Assembly (NCBI GenBank): GCA_943846685.1
Contig: OX044363.1
Coordinates: forward strand, 533,501 to 597,500
DNA: 64,000 nucleotides
Direction: 5' to 3'
Origin: an uncultured Pseudomonadales bacterium
Lineage (GTDB): Bacteria > Pseudomonadota > Gammaproteobacteria > Pseudomonadales > Porticoccaceae
Shown: one piece after another, positions 10,259 to 19,366 of the stretch
Layout of the letters: each line of letters starts with the position of its first letter
Position numbering within the stretch: position 1 is the first letter of the stretch
The notes under the pieces: model-generated
Databases searched by the model: none
Seen by the model: only the letters and a program-made list of their open reading frames with translations
What the model was told of the DNA's origin: nothing
Translations under genes and position numbers: made by a program

Positions 10259-10852
10259 ATGCAGCCCCTAAAAGCAAAAAGGATTTGGCTGCTCGGAGCT
10301 TCCACGGGTGGGCTACAGGCCGTCAGGCAATTTTTGTCTAATGTGCCGGTCACCAGTGATTTGGCGTTTGTCTATGCTCAGCATATTGGCGGGCAGCAGA
10401 TGGCAACAGTCTTGAGAATGATTGAAACTCAAGCCGGATGGCCGGCCCGAGAGCCGTCGACGGGGCAATTTATTCGTCCCGGAACGGTGACCCTGATATC
10501 GCCACAATTTGAAACAAGAGTTAGCCGGCAGGGTTGGATTCTGCGTTTTGGCTCATCCTGGCAGGGGCATTACGCACCCTCAATTGATCAGTTGGCCAAT
10601 CGTCTGGCGCAGCTCTACCGCCAGGACTGCGGCGCAATCATTTTTACCGGAATGGGCGACGATGGCGCTAGGGGTTGTTGTGCAATTAAAGAGTACGCCG
10701 GCCAGGTCTGGGTTCAAGATCCACAGGAATGCACAGTGCCGGCCATGCCGCAGGCGGTAATCCAGCGCTGTGAAACTGACTTTATCGGCAGTGTAGACCA
10801 GCTTGCCAGCAGAATAAGTGAAGATGTAAATCAAATGGAGACGTGCAGCTAA
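10259..10852 (+). CDS. chpB: ChpB, CheB-type methylesterase domain protein without receiver
   Basis: A 197-residue protein starting at ATG 10259, nine bases after chpA. It is a lone CheB catalytic domain: 'LLGASTGGLQAV' carries the nucleophilic Ser, 'YAQHIGG' the catalytic His and 'FTGMGDDGARG' the Asp. There is no N-terminal receiver domain, which is also the case for ChpB of the pilus system. It would remove methyl groups from PilJ, opposing PilK. No strong ribosome binding site is visible, so translation may be coupled to chpA. The stop overlaps the start of chpC (TAATG). Confidence 0.88.
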   Translation: MQPLKAKRIWLLGASTGGLQAVRQFLSNVPVTSDLAFVYAQHIGGQQMATVLRMIETQAGWPAREPSTGQFIRPGTVTLISPQFETRVSRQGWILRFGSSWQGHYAPSIDQLANRLAQLYRQDCGAIIFTGMGDDGARGCCAIKEYAGQVWVQDPQECTVPAMPQAVIQRCETDFIGSVDQLASRISEDVNQMETCS

Positions 10853-11364
10853 TGAGTTTGTTTTTTCTCGATCAACAGGGGCCAGTCGCCAAGATAGACT
10901 GCCTGTCGGTCAATATAGGTTCTGCTCATACAGACAAGCCCAATATTCTGGTGCCGATGTCTGCAGTGGCAGAAATTATCCTCAATCAGAAAATCACCGT
11001 TGATAAAAAGTCGCCAGCATGGATGTTTGGTTGGATTAACTGGCGTAATCTGGATATCCCATTAATCGATTTTGCTGCCCTGCAAGCCAATCAGCCCGCT
11101 GAAGATTTTGCCGACCGTACCAGAATACTGGTTCTTAACAGTCTGCTTGAAGGGCATGAGCATCGTTATTACGCGATTGTTTCTCAGGGGTTTCCCCATA
11201 CCCTGCGGATTGAGCAGGACTCAGTTTTGGAGCCTCATGACGGAGCCGAGCTGGCCGCCTGTATTAATATCAATCTCGACTGTGAGGGAGAACATTTACA
11301 GCTGCCGGATTTCCAGAAAATCGAAAATCACCTGCAAGAAATCCCCGAAAAACCCCAGGAATAG
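10852..11364 (+). CDS. chpC: ChpC, CheW-like adaptor
   Basis: A 170-residue protein. The ATG at 10852 is preferred because it overlaps the chpB stop (TAATG); an in-frame ATG at 10843 is possible. The sequence has the CheW pattern: 'NILVPMSAVAEII' near residue 28 and 'WMFGWINWRNLDIPLIDF' near residue 60, then a C-terminal 'IAVSQGFPH'-like strand region. ChpC is the last gene of the chemosensory operon in Pseudomonas and couples additional receptors to ChpA. The next gene is 120 bases away with its own ribosome binding site. Confidence 0.8.
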   Translation: MSLFFLDQQGPVAKIDCLSVNIGSAHTDKPNILVPMSAVAEIILNQKITVDKKSPAWMFGWINWRNLDIPLIDFAALQANQPAEDFADRTRILVLNSLLEGHEHRYYAIVSQGFPHTLRIEQDSVLEPHDGAELAACININLDCEGEHLQLPDFQKIENHLQEIPEKPQE

Positions 11365-11484
11365 CAGAGTAAAACCAGAGTGCCTGCATTGTGACCTGCG
11401 GTTCACCTATAAGTTGTTTTACATAGATTGCCTGAGTGTTAGTCTTAGTCTCTAGCGTCTTGAAAATACGGTGAGGAAATAATA

Positions 11485-13107
11485 ATGCACGGCTTAATGA
11501 TGGACTCCCAGCTAACCATAACAACAATAATGAAACATGCTGATCGCATTCATGGTTCCCGCGAAATTGTCTCTGTGACCATGGATAACCCCTGTCACCG
11601 CTATACCTACAAAGATGCCTTCCGGCGGGTTCGACAGCTCGGCAATGCCATGCAAAATATCGGTTTTGAAATGGGTGATCGGATTGCCACGCTGGCATGG
11701 AATGACTATCGCCACTTCGAACTCTATTACGGCATCTCCTGTTCCGGACAAATATGCCACACCATCAATCCAAGGTTATTTCCTGAGCAGATCGAATACA
11801 TCATTAACCACGCAGAAGATAAATGGGTATTTACCGATGTGCTGTTTGTACCACTGCTTGAGCAGTTACAAGACAGGCTGCCAACCGTAGAAGGATTTGT
11901 CGTACTTACCGACAACGCCAATATGCCAGAGACCAGCCTGCGCAACGCGCACTGCTATGAGACCTTTATCGGTTCCCAGAGCGATACTTTTGAATGGCCG
12001 GAGTTCGATGAGAATACCGCCAGCTCAATGTGTTACACCTCGGGCACAACAGGCAATCCCAAAGGGGTTGTCTACAGTCATCGCAGTACGCTGCTGCATT
12101 CAATGATGGGATCACTGCCGGATATTATGAATCTCTCCGGTGAAGATGTGATTATGCCGATTGTTCCAATGTTTCATGTTAACGCTTGGGGTACCGCCTA
12201 CAACGCACCCATGGTTGGTGCAAAGCTGGTTTTTCCCGGCCCGAAAATGGCCGATGGCGAGACCCTGACAAGATTAATTAATAGCGAAAAAATCAACTAC
12301 TCCCTGGGCGTGCCAACGGTCTGGCTGGCTCTTGCAAATTACCTTAATGCCTCGGGGCAGACCGTAGACTCTCTCAAGGAAGTTGTTGTTGGCGGCTCCG
12401 CCTGCCCGCTATCGCTGATGAAAGCGATGGAAAAACATGGCGTGTGGATGCACGCCGGCTGGGGCATGACAGAAATGAGTCCGCTGGGCAGTTACAACAG
12501 ACCCATGGAGTGGATGAAAGGTTGCTCGCAGGGAGAGATTGATGCCTATCGCATTCGTGCCGGCCGGGTCGTCTATGGTGTTGAAATGAAAATTGTCGAT
12601 GCCGACAACAATGAATTGCCCTGGGATGGAATTGCTTCCGGGGTACTGAAAGTCAAAGGCCCCTGGGTTTGCAGCGGCTATTACAAGCTGGATGATAAGC
12701 CTGCACTGGATGATCAGGGCTGGTTTGATACCGGTGATATGGCGGCGATTGATGAGTACGGTTATGTGGTGATTACCGATCGCGTTAAAGACGTTATTAA
12801 ATCCGGTGGTGAATGGATTAGCTCGATCGATGTAGAGAATGCCGCTATGTCTCATGAAGACGTTCAAGAGGCCGCAGTAATTGGCGTGCCTGATCCAAAG
12901 TGGACCGAGAGACCATTGTTAATTGTTGTGCCCGTCGACGGCGTCAGCCCGGATAAGCAGAGTATTCTCGCCTCCCTCGAAGGCAAGGTAGCCAAGTGGT
13001 GGATACCGCAAGACTGTGTTTTTATCGACGAAATTCCCCATACGGCCACCGGCAAAACTAGCAAAAAAGATCTTCGCGATCAGTTTAAAGATTACCAATA
13101 CTCTTGA
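11485..13107 (+). CDS. Acyl-CoA ligase (AMP-forming), DmdB-like
   Basis: A 540-residue member of the ANL (acyl-CoA synthetase) family, start ATG 11485 behind TGAGGA. Visible motifs are the P-loop 'TSGTTGNPKGVVYSHR' (about residues 187-202), 'GWGMTEMSP', 'GWFDTGDMA' and 'DRVKDVIKSGGEWIS', with the C-terminal catalytic Lys in 'TATGKTSKKDLR'. The N-terminus ('GLMMDSQLTIT...HG..EIVSV') and 'CHTINPRLFPEQI' closely resemble, from memory, DmdB-type 3-methylthiopropionyl-CoA/medium-chain acyl-CoA ligases of marine bacteria. Substrate cannot be read from sequence: medium- or long-chain fatty acid or methylthiopropionate are all possible. It appears monocistronic between chpC and rpe. Confidence 0.82.
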   Translation: MHGLMMDSQLTITTIMKHADRIHGSREIVSVTMDNPCHRYTYKDAFRRVRQLGNAMQNIGFEMGDRIATLAWNDYRHFELYYGISCSGQICHTINPRLFPEQIEYIINHAEDKWVFTDVLFVPLLEQLQDRLPTVEGFVVLTDNANMPETSLRNAHCYETFIGSQSDTFEWPEFDENTASSMCYTSGTTGNPKGVVYSHRSTLLHSMMGSLPDIMNLSGEDVIMPIVPMFHVNAWGTAYNAPMVGAKLVFPGPKMADGETLTRLINSEKINYSLGVPTVWLALANYLNASGQTVDSLKEVVVGGSACPLSLMKAMEKHGVWMHAGWGMTEMSPLGSYNRPMEWMKGCSQGEIDAYRIRAGRVVYGVEMKIVDADNNELPWDGIASGVLKVKGPWVCSGYYKLDDKPALDDQGWFDTGDMAAIDEYGYVVITDRVKDVIKSGGEWISSIDVENAAMSHEDVQEAAVIGVPDPKWTERPLLIVVPVDGVSPDKQSILASLEGKVAKWWIPQDCVFIDEIPHTATGKTSKKDLRDQFKDYQYS

Positions 13108-13230
13108 TATAGAGGCTTGGTCGCCGCCGTTTATTTTTACGCCGCTTTTTATGGCTTATTTTAGGGCAAATTATTTGCACCCAATAACGAAGTCGCGCAT
13201 AGTTACGCCTTAATTGACCGCTGGTGTTTT

Positions 13231-13899
13231 ATGACTGATTTTTTGATTGCCCCATCCATTTTGTCCGCCAATTTTGCCCGTCTTGGAGAAGAGGTTGACG
13301 CGGTGCTTGAAGCCGGAGCCGATGTTGTTCATTTTGATGTGATGGATAATCACTATGTGCCGAATCTCACCATTGGTCCGATGGTCTGTAAAGCCCTGCG
13401 TGATCATGGCGTCACCGCGCCTATTGATGTTCATTTGATGGTACAGCCAGTCGATGATCTTATCCGTATGTTTGCCGATGCCGGCGCAACCTATATTACC
13501 TTTCATCCGGAAGCCTCCAATCATGTGGATCGCTCACTGCAGTTGGTTCGCGATCTCGGTTGCAAGGCGGGGCTGGTACTCAATCCGGCCACAGGTCTGG
13601 ACTCGGTACGCTGGGTAATGGATCGAATGGATATGTTATTGCTGATGTCAGTTAACCCCGGATTTGGTGGCCAGAAATTTATTCCGTCAACGCTCGACAA
13701 GCTGGCTGAAGCGAGAAAGCTGATCGATAGCAGCGGCCATGATATTCGCCTTGAGATCGATGGTGGCGTTACCGTACAAAATATCCGCGAGATTGCCGCC
13801 GCGGGTGCAGATACCTTTGTTGCCGGATCGGCAATCTTTGGCGCCTCGGACTACCCAGAGGTTATCGGCAAAATGCGCGCTGAGCTTGCGCAGGCTTAA
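13231..13899 (+). CDS. rpe: Ribulose-phosphate 3-epimerase
   Basis: A 222-residue TIM-barrel enzyme starting at ATG 13231. It interconverts ribulose-5-phosphate and xylulose-5-phosphate in the pentose phosphate pathway. Recognisable blocks are '[17 protein letters not shown]', '[18 protein letters not shown]' (metal-binding His and Asp), 'DVHLMV', '[14 protein letters not shown]' and '[11 protein letters not shown]'. Full length. In Pseudomonas the order is rpe-gph-trpE; here the phosphoglycolate phosphatase gene gph is absent and trpE follows directly after the trp promoter and leader. The ribosome binding site is poor. Confidence 0.96.
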   Translation: MTDFLIAPSILSANFARLGEEVDAVLEAGADVVHFDVMDNHYVPNLTIGPMVCKALRDHGVTAPIDVHLMVQPVDDLIRMFADAGATYITFHPEASNHVDRSLQLVRDLGCKAGLVLNPATGLDSVRWVMDRMDMLLLMSVNPGFGGQKFIPSTLDKLAEARKLIDSSGHDIRLEIDGGVTVQNIREIAAAGADTFVAGSAIFGASDYPEVIGKMRAELAQA

Positions 13900-13919
13900 A
13901 ATTACAATTACCAATCTTT

Positions 13920-13949
13920 TTGCGCAGACAGTTTGTTGAATCTGCGCAA
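13920..13949 (+). terminator. Inverted repeat after rpe (possible terminator or operator)
   Basis: TTGCGCAGA (13920-13928) and TCTGCGCAA (13941-13949) form a perfect 9-bp stem with a 12-base loop, 21 bases after the rpe stop. No T-run follows on the plus strand. The right arm lies inside the spacer of the inferred trp promoter, so it could act as an operator instead of, or as well as, ending the rpe transcript. Confidence 0.45.
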
Positions 13950-13960
13950 TTGATTACAAT
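13933..13960 (+). promoter_or_regulatory. Putative sigma-70 promoter of the trp operon
   Basis: TTGTTG (13933-13938), a 16-base spacer and TACAAT (13955-13960) resemble a sigma-70 promoter. A start near 13967 would give a leader transcript of about 147 bases before trpE, with the leader peptide start codon about 20 bases in. It is placed by its position relative to trpL. Confidence 0.5.
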
Positions 13961-13986
13961 AGCGAATCCCCTACTGGAGATGGGTC

Positions 13987-14049
13987 GTGAAATACTTGAG
14001 TTCCAAACAGTTTGACAGTGATTGTCGCGAGTGGCGTTGGCGCATCTAG
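13987..14049 (+). CDS. trpL: trp operon leader peptide
   Basis: A 20-codon open frame starting at GTG 13987 with GGAGA (13976-13980) at good spacing and ending at TAG 14047-14049. The product is [20 protein letters not shown]. It contains two Trp codons separated by one Arg codon (residues 16 and 18) close to the stop, the hallmark of a transcription-attenuation leader in which ribosome stalling reports charged tRNA-Trp. It lies 64 bases before trpE. The gene is too short for routine gene calling. Basis: seen directly; attenuation mechanism from enterobacterial and pseudomonad trp leaders. Confidence 0.82.
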   Translation: MKYLSSKQFDSDCREWRWRI

Positions 14050-14088
14050 TGCCAGACGAGGCGTTTTATCGCCAAAACAAAACCACTC
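14029..14088 (+). promoter_or_regulatory. Putative trp attenuator structures
   Basis: Several mutually exclusive pairings overlap the Trp codons. TGGCGC (14038-14043) can pair with GTGCCA (14049-14054). TGCC (14050-14053) can pair with GGCG (14060-14063), immediately followed by TTTTAT. GGCG (14060-14063) can pair with CGCC (14070-14073). GAGTGG (14029-14034) can pair with CCACTC (14083-14088). This is the layout expected for alternative leader folds, but the only stem followed by a T-run is short (4 bp), so the terminator assignment is tentative. Confidence 0.45.
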
Positions 14089-14113
14089 TGTTAGAGAACC
14101 AGGAACACCGATT

Positions 14114-15616
14114 ATGACCCCCGAAATATTTGCTGATTTAGCCCGCCAAGACTTTAACCGTATCCCGGTTACTCGCGAAGTCCTCGCCGATCTTGAAACC
14201 CCATTGAGCGTCTATCTAAAACTTGCTCAGGGCCCCAACTCCTATATGTTCGAATCTGTTCAGGGCGGAGAGAAGTGGGGGCGTTACTCGCTGATTGGTC
14301 TGCAGACATCCACCGTGCTCAAGGTTTTTGGCTCGCGACTGGAAATTGTTCGCGACGGCAAACCCATGGTCAATCGCGCTACTACTGACCCCCTGGGTGA
14401 AGTCGAAAAATTCCGCCAGCTATTTAGCATGCCCAACCTTCCGGATCTGCCGCGTTTTACCGGCGGCCTAGTCGGTTACTTTGGTTATGACACCGTGCGC
14501 TTTGTCGAACGCCGTCTGGCCGAGAGCGCACCGCAAGATAAGCTTGGCACCCCGGATATAATGCTGATGGCCTCCGATGAAGTGGCGGTCTTCGATAATC
14601 TGTCGGGAACCATTATGTTGGTGGTGCATGTGGACGCCAAAGATCCCGAGTCACTGCAGAAAGCCGAAGCCCGGCTCGACGAGCTGGAACAGCAAATGGC
14701 CCAGCCAACCCCGGAATTGCCGCCAATGAATTTGAGCGGCGATGGAATCGCGGAAAAAGACTTTGTCTCCAGCTTTGGTGAGCAGGAATTCAAACAGAGC
14801 GTCAATAAAATTAAAGACTATGTGATGGCCGGTGATGTTATGCAGGTGGTTCCGTCGCAGCGACTCTCGGCCCCCTTTGATGCCTCGCCGATAAATCTCT
14901 ATCGCGCACTGCGCAGACTCAATCCATCGCCCTATATGTACTTTCTCGATATGGGCGACTTTCATATTGTCGGCTCGTCTCCAGAAGTGTTGGCCCGTCT
15001 CGAAGATGGCGAAGTCACCGTGCGACCGATCGCCGGCACCCGCAAGCGCGGCGAAACCGCAGAGGAAGATCAGGCGATGGAAGATGAAATGCTCGCCGAT
15101 CCAAAAGAGATTGCCGAACATTTAATGTTGATCGATCTGGGGCGCAACGATGTTGGCCGTATCAGTAAAACTGGCAGCGTCGAAGTCACCGAAAAAATGG
15201 TTGTCGAACGCTATTCCCATGTTATGCATATCACCTCCAATGTGACCGGTCAGGTAGTCGATGGTATGGGCAGCCTGGAAGTCCTTAAAGCCACCTTGCC
15301 CGCGGGCACATTGAGTGGCGCACCAAAAATTCGCGCCATGGAAATTATCGATGAACTCGAACCGGTCAAGCGCAATATTTACGGCGGCGCGGTTGGCTAT
15401 ATCGGCTGGAATGGCAATATGGATACCGCCATTGCCATCCGCACAGCGGTAATCAAAGATGGCATGCTGCATGTTCAGGCCGGCGCCGGCGTGGTTGCAG
15501 ATTCGATTCCTGAATTGGAATGGAAAGAGACAATGAACAAAGCCCGGGCAGTAATGCGCGCGGCGGCAATGGTCTGTGAGAAAGCGGATGGGCAAGTAAA
15601 TGGAGAGTCAAAATGA
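14114..15616 (+). CDS. trpE: Anthranilate synthase component I
   Basis: The start is taken as ATG 14114 (AGGAAC upstream; protein begins [11 protein letters not shown]); an upstream in-frame extension runs through the leader and is not coding. The product is 500 residues. The TrpE N-domain (with '[11 protein letters not shown]' for Trp feedback binding and 'GRYSLIGL') is followed by the chorismate-binding domain containing '[15 protein letters not shown]', '[10 protein letters not shown]', '[12 protein letters not shown]' and '[18 protein letters not shown]'. It converts chorismate plus ammonia (from TrpG) to anthranilate, the first step of tryptophan synthesis. It overlaps trpG by four bases (ATGA). 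Confidence 0.97.
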   Translation: MTPEIFADLARQDFNRIPVTREVLADLETPLSVYLKLAQGPNSYMFESVQGGEKWGRYSLIGLQTSTVLKVFGSRLEIVRDGKPMVNRATTDPLGEVEKFRQLFSMPNLPDLPRFTGGLVGYFGYDTVRFVERRLAESAPQDKLGTPDIMLMASDEVAVFDNLSGTIMLVVHVDAKDPESLQKAEARLDELEQQMAQPTPELPPMNLSGDGIAEKDFVSSFGEQEFKQSVNKIKDYVMAGDVMQVVPSQRLSAPFDASPINLYRALRRLNPSPYMYFLDMGDFHIVGSSPEVLARLEDGEVTVRPIAGTRKRGETAEEDQAMEDEMLADPKEIAEHLMLIDLGRNDVGRISKTGSVEVTEKMVVERYSHVMHITSNVTGQVVDGMGSLEVLKATLPAGTLSGAPKIRAMEIIDELEPVKRNIYGGAVGYIGWNGNMDTAIAIRTAVIKDGMLHVQAGAGVVADSIPELEWKETMNKARAVMRAAAMVCEKADGQVNGESK

Positions 15617-16191
15617 TTTTAATGATCGATAACTACGACTCCTTTACCTACAACATTGTGCAGTACCTCGCCGAGTTAGATGCCGATGTTCAGGTCTACC
15701 GCAATGACGAAATTACTATTGCTGAAATCGAAAAGCTCGCACCGGAGAAAATCGTAATCTCTCCCGGTCCCTGCACGCCCAACGAAGCGGGCGTTTCCGT
15801 CGACGTGATTAAAACCTTTGCTGGGCGCATTCCAATTCTCGGTATCTGTCTTGGACACCAGAGCATCGGCCAAGCATTTGGCGGCGATATTGTTCGCGCC
15901 AAACAGGTTATGCACGGCAAAACGTCGATGATGTATCACAGCGACAGCGGTGTTTTTAAAGGACTGAGCAAGCCCTTTGAAGCCACTCGCTATCACTCAC
16001 TGGTGATAGATCAGACAACTCTGCCCAACTGTCTTGAGATTACCGCCTGGACACAGAACGACGATGGCAGTATCGACGAAATTATGGGTGTGCGACATAA
16101 AGAGCTGGCGATTGAAGGAGTGCAGTTTCACCCAGAATCAATCCTCACCCAGCATGGACATGATCTGTTAAATAATTTCCTCAAGGCTTGA
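15613..16191 (+). CDS. trpG: Anthranilate synthase component II (glutamine amidotransferase)
   Basis: A 192-residue class I glutamine amidotransferase. It opens '[19 protein letters not shown]', typical of TrpG/PabA, and has '[13 protein letters not shown]', the nucleophile Cys in 'GICLGHQ' and the His/Glu pair in '[11 protein letters not shown]'. It supplies ammonia to TrpE and may also serve PabB, since no separate pabA is visible here. Translation is coupled to trpE by the ATGA overlap, and trpD begins 14 bases after its stop. Confidence 0.96.
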   Translation: MILMIDNYDSFTYNIVQYLAELDADVQVYRNDEITIAEIEKLAPEKIVISPGPCTPNEAGVSVDVIKTFAGRIPILGICLGHQSIGQAFGGDIVRAKQVMHGKTSMMYHSDSGVFKGLSKPFEATRYHSLVIDQTTLPNCLEITAWTQNDDGSIDEIMGVRHKELAIEGVQFHPESILTQHGHDLLNNFLKA

Positions 16192-16205
16192 ACAGGGATA
16201 TAACA

Positions 16206-17243
16206 ATGGATATTAAACAGGCACTGGAAACAGTGGTTAACGGCGAAAACCTTAGCGCCGCAGAAATGCGCGATGTGATGCGCCAGATTATGACCGGCAA
16301 TGCCGGCGATGCCCAGATCGGTGGTTTTCTTATTGCCCTGCGTATGAAAGGCGAAAGCATCGATGAGATTGCCGGCGCCGTCGAAGTGATGCGTGAGCTG
16401 GCAACCGGAGTGAAAGTATCCGGTGATGGTCTAGTGGATATTGTTGGCACCGGTGGCGATGAATCAAATTTATTTAATGTCTCCACCGCCTCGACCTTTG
16501 TTGTCGCAGCGGCCGGCGGCCAGGTTGCCAAGCACGGCAATCGCTCAGTCAGTAGTAACAGTGGCGCCGCAGATCTTCTCGAAGCTGCCGGTGTTAATCT
16601 AAATCTTAGCCCCGAACAGGTTGCACTCTGTGTGCAGGAATTGGGTGTAGGCTTTATGTTTGCCCCGGCCCATCACAGCGCCATGAAGCATGCGATTGGC
16701 CCGCGCCGCGAGCTGAGCCTGCGAACTATCTTTAATATCCTCGGGCCGATGACCAACCCCGCTGGTGTAAAGCGACAGTTGATAGGTGTCTATGACAAAG
16801 CACTCTGTAAGCCAATGGCTGAAGTGTTGGGAAGATTGGGCGCAGAGCATATTATGATCGTCCACTCCGCCGATGGTCTGGATGAAATCAGTATCGCCAC
16901 AGAGACCTATGTTGCCGAATATAAAAATGGCGCAGTCACAGAATATACAATTGCACCAGAAGACTTTTTGCCCGAGCGCCAGAGCCTCGAAGGTCTGGAT
17001 GTCGAAGATGCCAAGCAGTCACTGGCAATGATTACTGATGCGCTGGGTAAACAGCTGGGGCCCAATGCGGGCAAAGCCGCCGATATTATCGCCCTGAATG
17101 CGGGTGCCGCACTCTATGTTGCCGGTTGTGCAGCGGATATAAACGAGGGCGTTGCCATGGCGCAGGACGCTATAGGCTCAGGTCTGGCGCGAGCGAGAAT
17201 AACCGATCTGGCAACCTTTACCCAGGTTCAGCAAGACGGCTAA
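16206..17243 (+). CDS. trpD: Anthranilate phosphoribosyltransferase
   Basis: The protein is 345 residues from ATG 16206 ([10 protein letters not shown]); the frame is open 18 bases upstream but lacks a better start, and AGGG lies at 16194. It transfers phosphoribose from PRPP to anthranilate. Motifs: '[17 protein letters not shown]' (PRPP loop), '[19 protein letters not shown]', '[14 protein letters not shown]' and '[14 protein letters not shown]', all standard for TrpD. Third gene of the trpEGDC operon. Confidence 0.97.
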   Translation: MDIKQALETVVNGENLSAAEMRDVMRQIMTGNAGDAQIGGFLIALRMKGESIDEIAGAVEVMRELATGVKVSGDGLVDIVGTGGDESNLFNVSTASTFVVAAAGGQVAKHGNRSVSSNSGAADLLEAAGVNLNLSPEQVALCVQELGVGFMFAPAHHSAMKHAIGPRRELSLRTIFNILGPMTNPAGVKRQLIGVYDKALCKPMAEVLGRLGAEHIMIVHSADGLDEISIATETYVAEYKNGAVTEYTIAPEDFLPERQSLEGLDVEDAKQSLAMITDALGKQLGPNAGKAADIIALNAGAALYVAGCAADINEGVAMAQDAIGSGLARARITDLATFTQVQQDG

Positions 17244-17264
17244 TAAAAAAATAAGAGATAAAAA

Positions 17265-18065
17265 ATGAGTTCTGATACACCGACCATATTAAAAAAGATC
17301 CTCGCCCGTAAGCATGAGGAAATTGCCGAGCGCAGTGCCCAGGTAAGCATTCCCCAGCTGATTGAAAAAGCCAAAACCGCATCGGCACCCAGAGGTTTTG
17401 CCGCCTCTATTGCCGCGAAAATAGCCGCTGGCCAATCTGGTGTTATCGCCGAGATTAAAAAAGCCTCGCCGAGTAAAGGTGTGATCCGCGAAGACTTTGA
17501 TCCCGCAGCAATTGCCCAGAGCTACGAAAAGGGCGGCGCCTGCTGCCTGTCAGTTCTAACCGATGTGGATTTCTTTCAGGGCGCAGATGAATATTTAAAA
17601 ATGGCCCGCAGCGCCAGCACACTGCCAGTGATTCGCAAAGATTTTATTATCGATGAATATCAAATCTACGAAGCCCGAGCCATGGGTGCAGACTGCATCT
17701 TGTTAATTGTTTCGGCGCTCTCCGAAGAGCAGCTTAACCAGCTCCATGAAGTTGCACGCTCTCTGGGTATGGATGTGCTGATTGAAGTTCACGATGGTGC
17801 GGAACTGGATATAGCATTGAAACTGGATAACCCAATGGTCGGTATCAATAACCGCAACCTGCACAGTTTCGAAGTCTCGCTGGAAAATACCTATCAGCTA
17901 CTGAGCAAAATTCCCGACGACAAAATTGTTATTACCGAGAGTGGTATTCACAGCCCAGCCGATGTTGCCGCAATGCGACAACATAATGTTAATGCCTTTC
18001 TGGTGGGCGAAGCATTTATGCGCAGTGAAGAACCGGGTGAGCGATTGGCGGAGATGTTTAGCTAG
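17265..18065 (+). CDS. trpC: Indole-3-glycerol-phosphate synthase
   Basis: A 266-residue monofunctional TrpC barrel, ATG 17265, 21 bases after trpD. It cyclises carboxyphenylamino-deoxyribulose phosphate to indoleglycerol phosphate. Visible: '[14 protein letters not shown]', '[16 protein letters not shown]' (catalytic Lys/Glu region), '[20 protein letters not shown]', '[11 protein letters not shown]' and '[12 protein letters not shown]'. It is not fused to TrpF. The stop codon lies in a hairpin shared with the convergent vfr gene. Confidence 0.97.
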   Translation: MSSDTPTILKKILARKHEEIAERSAQVSIPQLIEKAKTASAPRGFAASIAAKIAAGQSGVIAEIKKASPSKGVIREDFDPAAIAQSYEKGGACCLSVLTDVDFFQGADEYLKMARSASTLPVIRKDFIIDEYQIYEARAMGADCILLIVSALSEEQLNQLHEVARSLGMDVLIEVHDGAELDIALKLDNPMVGINNRNLHSFEVSLENTYQLLSKIPDDKIVITESGIHSPADVAAMRQHNVNAFLVGEAFMRSEEPGERLAEMFS

Positions 18066-18084
18066 GCGGTTTAGAGAGCCTAGC
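18061..18084. terminator. Hairpin spanning the convergent stop codons of trpC and vfr
   Basis: GCTAGGC (18061-18067) and GCCTAGC (18078-18084) form a perfect 7-bp stem around a 10-base loop. The left arm contains the trpC stop (TAG 18063-18065) and the right arm the vfr stop (CTA on the plus strand, 18080-18082). No T-run is present on either side, so it may be a weak bidirectional terminator or RNA-stabilising structure. Confidence 0.45.
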
Positions 18085-18715
18085 GAGTACCAAACACCAC
18101 CATCGTCTTACCCGCAACCGATACCAGCCCCTGCTCCTCAAGCTCCTTGAGGACGCGACCAACCATCTCCCGGGAACAGCCGACAATTCGGCCAATCTCC
18201 TGGCGAGTGATTTTAATCTGCATACCATCCGGGTGAGTCATAGCATCCGGCTCTTTGCACAGATCCAGCAATGTGCGGGCAACGCGTCCGGTAACATCGA
18301 GGAATGCCAGATCACTGACCTTGCGGGTGGTATCGCGAAGCCGCTGGGCCACCTGCTTACTGATCGCAAATAGAAATGCCGGATGCTTATTGCTGAGTTC
18401 GATAAACTTTGCATAGCTGATTTCACCGACCTCGCACTCGGTTTTAGTGCGAATCCAGGCACTGCGGTGTTCCTGGTCGAAAAGACCCATCTCCCCAAAG
18501 AAATCTCCAGGGTTTAGATAGGCGAGTATTATCTCTTTACCGTCGCTGTCATCTTCAATCATCACCGTAACCGAACCCTTGATAATGTAATAAAGGGTAT
18601 CTCCCTGGTCTCCGGCGTAAATGATTGTGCTTTTCGCCGGGTATCGGCGTCTGTGACAGTGGGATAAGAATTCTTCCACATTCTCAATGTGTGGTGTGAG
18701 GGGTGCAGGCGCCAA
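18080..18715 (-). CDS. vfr: Vfr/CRP-type cAMP-responsive transcription regulator
   Basis: A 211-residue CRP-family protein. The start is a TTG at 18715, supported by GGAGA on the minus strand six bases upstream; no nearby ATG precedes the conserved region. The cAMP-binding barrel has '[14 protein letters not shown]', '[12 protein letters not shown]' and '[13 protein letters not shown]' (the Arg-Ser pair contacts cAMP phosphate in CRP). The C-terminal helix-turn-helix is '[21 protein letters not shown]'. Length and position after trpC match Pseudomonas vfr, a regulator of virulence and twitching that works with the Chp system encoded upstream in this same window. Confidence 0.93.
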   Translation of the reverse strand: MAPAPLTPHIENVEEFLSHCHRRRYPAKSTIIYAGDQGDTLYYIIKGSVTVMIEDDSDGKEIILAYLNPGDFFGEMGLFDQEHRSAWIRTKTECEVGEISYAKFIELSNKHPAFLFAISKQVAQRLRDTTRKVSDLAFLDVTGRVARTLLDLCKEPDAMTHPDGMQIKITRQEIGRIVGCSREMVGRVLKELEEQGLVSVAGKTMVVFGTR

Positions 18716-18869
18716 TTTGTTTCTCCATTTACAAGTTTAGCTATATGCCGCTTTATATAGTGTTTATCCGCGACTCCTAGAAGTAATAGTAGTAAAAAAA
18801 ATCCATTGGCGAGTAAATTTTGCCTACTGCTCTATGGTAATCTTTGCGCTCTTGTAAATGAGGCAAATT

Positions 18870-19289
18870 ATGAAGGCGACAATTAAGTGGGTGGATGGCG
18901 TAATGTTCCTAGGCGAGTCCGGCAGCGGGCACGCGGCGGTAATGGATGGTGCAGAGAGTCAGGGTGGCCGCAATATGGGTATTCGACCCATGGAGATGCT
19001 GTTATTGGGTCTCGGAGGCTGCGCCTCTTTTGATGTGATGAGCATGCTCAAGAAGAGTCGCCAGCAGGTAACAGATTGTCGCACTGAGATTGAAGCTGAG
19101 CGAGTGGATGCGGTTCCCGCCGTATTTAGCAAGATTCATCTGCGCTTTGTGGTCACTGGTACGGGACTGAAAGAGGCACAGGTTAAGCGTGCCGTTGAGC
19201 TGTCCGCCGAAAAGTACTGTTCTGCATCCATTATGATGGCAGCAGCTGGCGTTGAAATGTCTCACAGTTACGAGTTGGTTGAAGCCTAG
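18870..19289 (+). CDS. yhfA: OsmC/YhfA-like protein
   Basis: A 139-residue OsmC-fold protein. ATG 18870 is chosen because GAGG (18860-18863) lies six bases before it; an ATG at 18858 adds four residues. The start 'KATIKWVDGVMFLGES.SGH' and 'RPMEMLLLGLGGCASFDV' match E. coli YhfA, which also neighbours crp. The conserved Cys of 'GGCASFDV' and a second Cys in 'AEKYCSASIMM' are the redox pair of the OsmC superfamily. Its physiological role is not established. It is divergent from vfr, the arrangement also remembered for Pseudomonas. Confidence 0.85.
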   Translation: MKATIKWVDGVMFLGESGSGHAAVMDGAESQGGRNMGIRPMEMLLLGLGGCASFDVMSMLKKSRQQVTDCRTEIEAERVDAVPAVFSKIHLRFVVTGTGLKEAQVKRAVELSAEKYCSASIMMAAAGVEMSHSYELVEA

Positions 19290-19337
19290 CTGCTAATTAA
19301 TACGCCGTTCCAGATAGGCCGCTACTAAATCGCAGGC

Positions 19338-19366
19338 AAAAAAAAGGAACCTGAGGAAGGTTCCTT
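19338..19366 (-). terminator. Rho-independent terminator of the minus-strand sRNA candidate
   Basis: On the minus strand, AAGGAACCT / AGGTTCCTT form a 9-bp stem (19366-19358 with 19352-19344, loop of five) that runs directly into eight T residues (A-run 19338-19345 on the plus strand). On the plus strand it is followed by A residues, so it can only serve leftward transcription. The upstream osmC-like gene runs the other way and cannot be its source. Confidence 0.85.

Noticed and set aside
13108..13230. Possible gph remnant or promoter between the acyl-CoA ligase and rpe
   Set aside because: No similarity to phosphoglycolate phosphatase and no convincing promoter boxes could be seen in the 123 bases.
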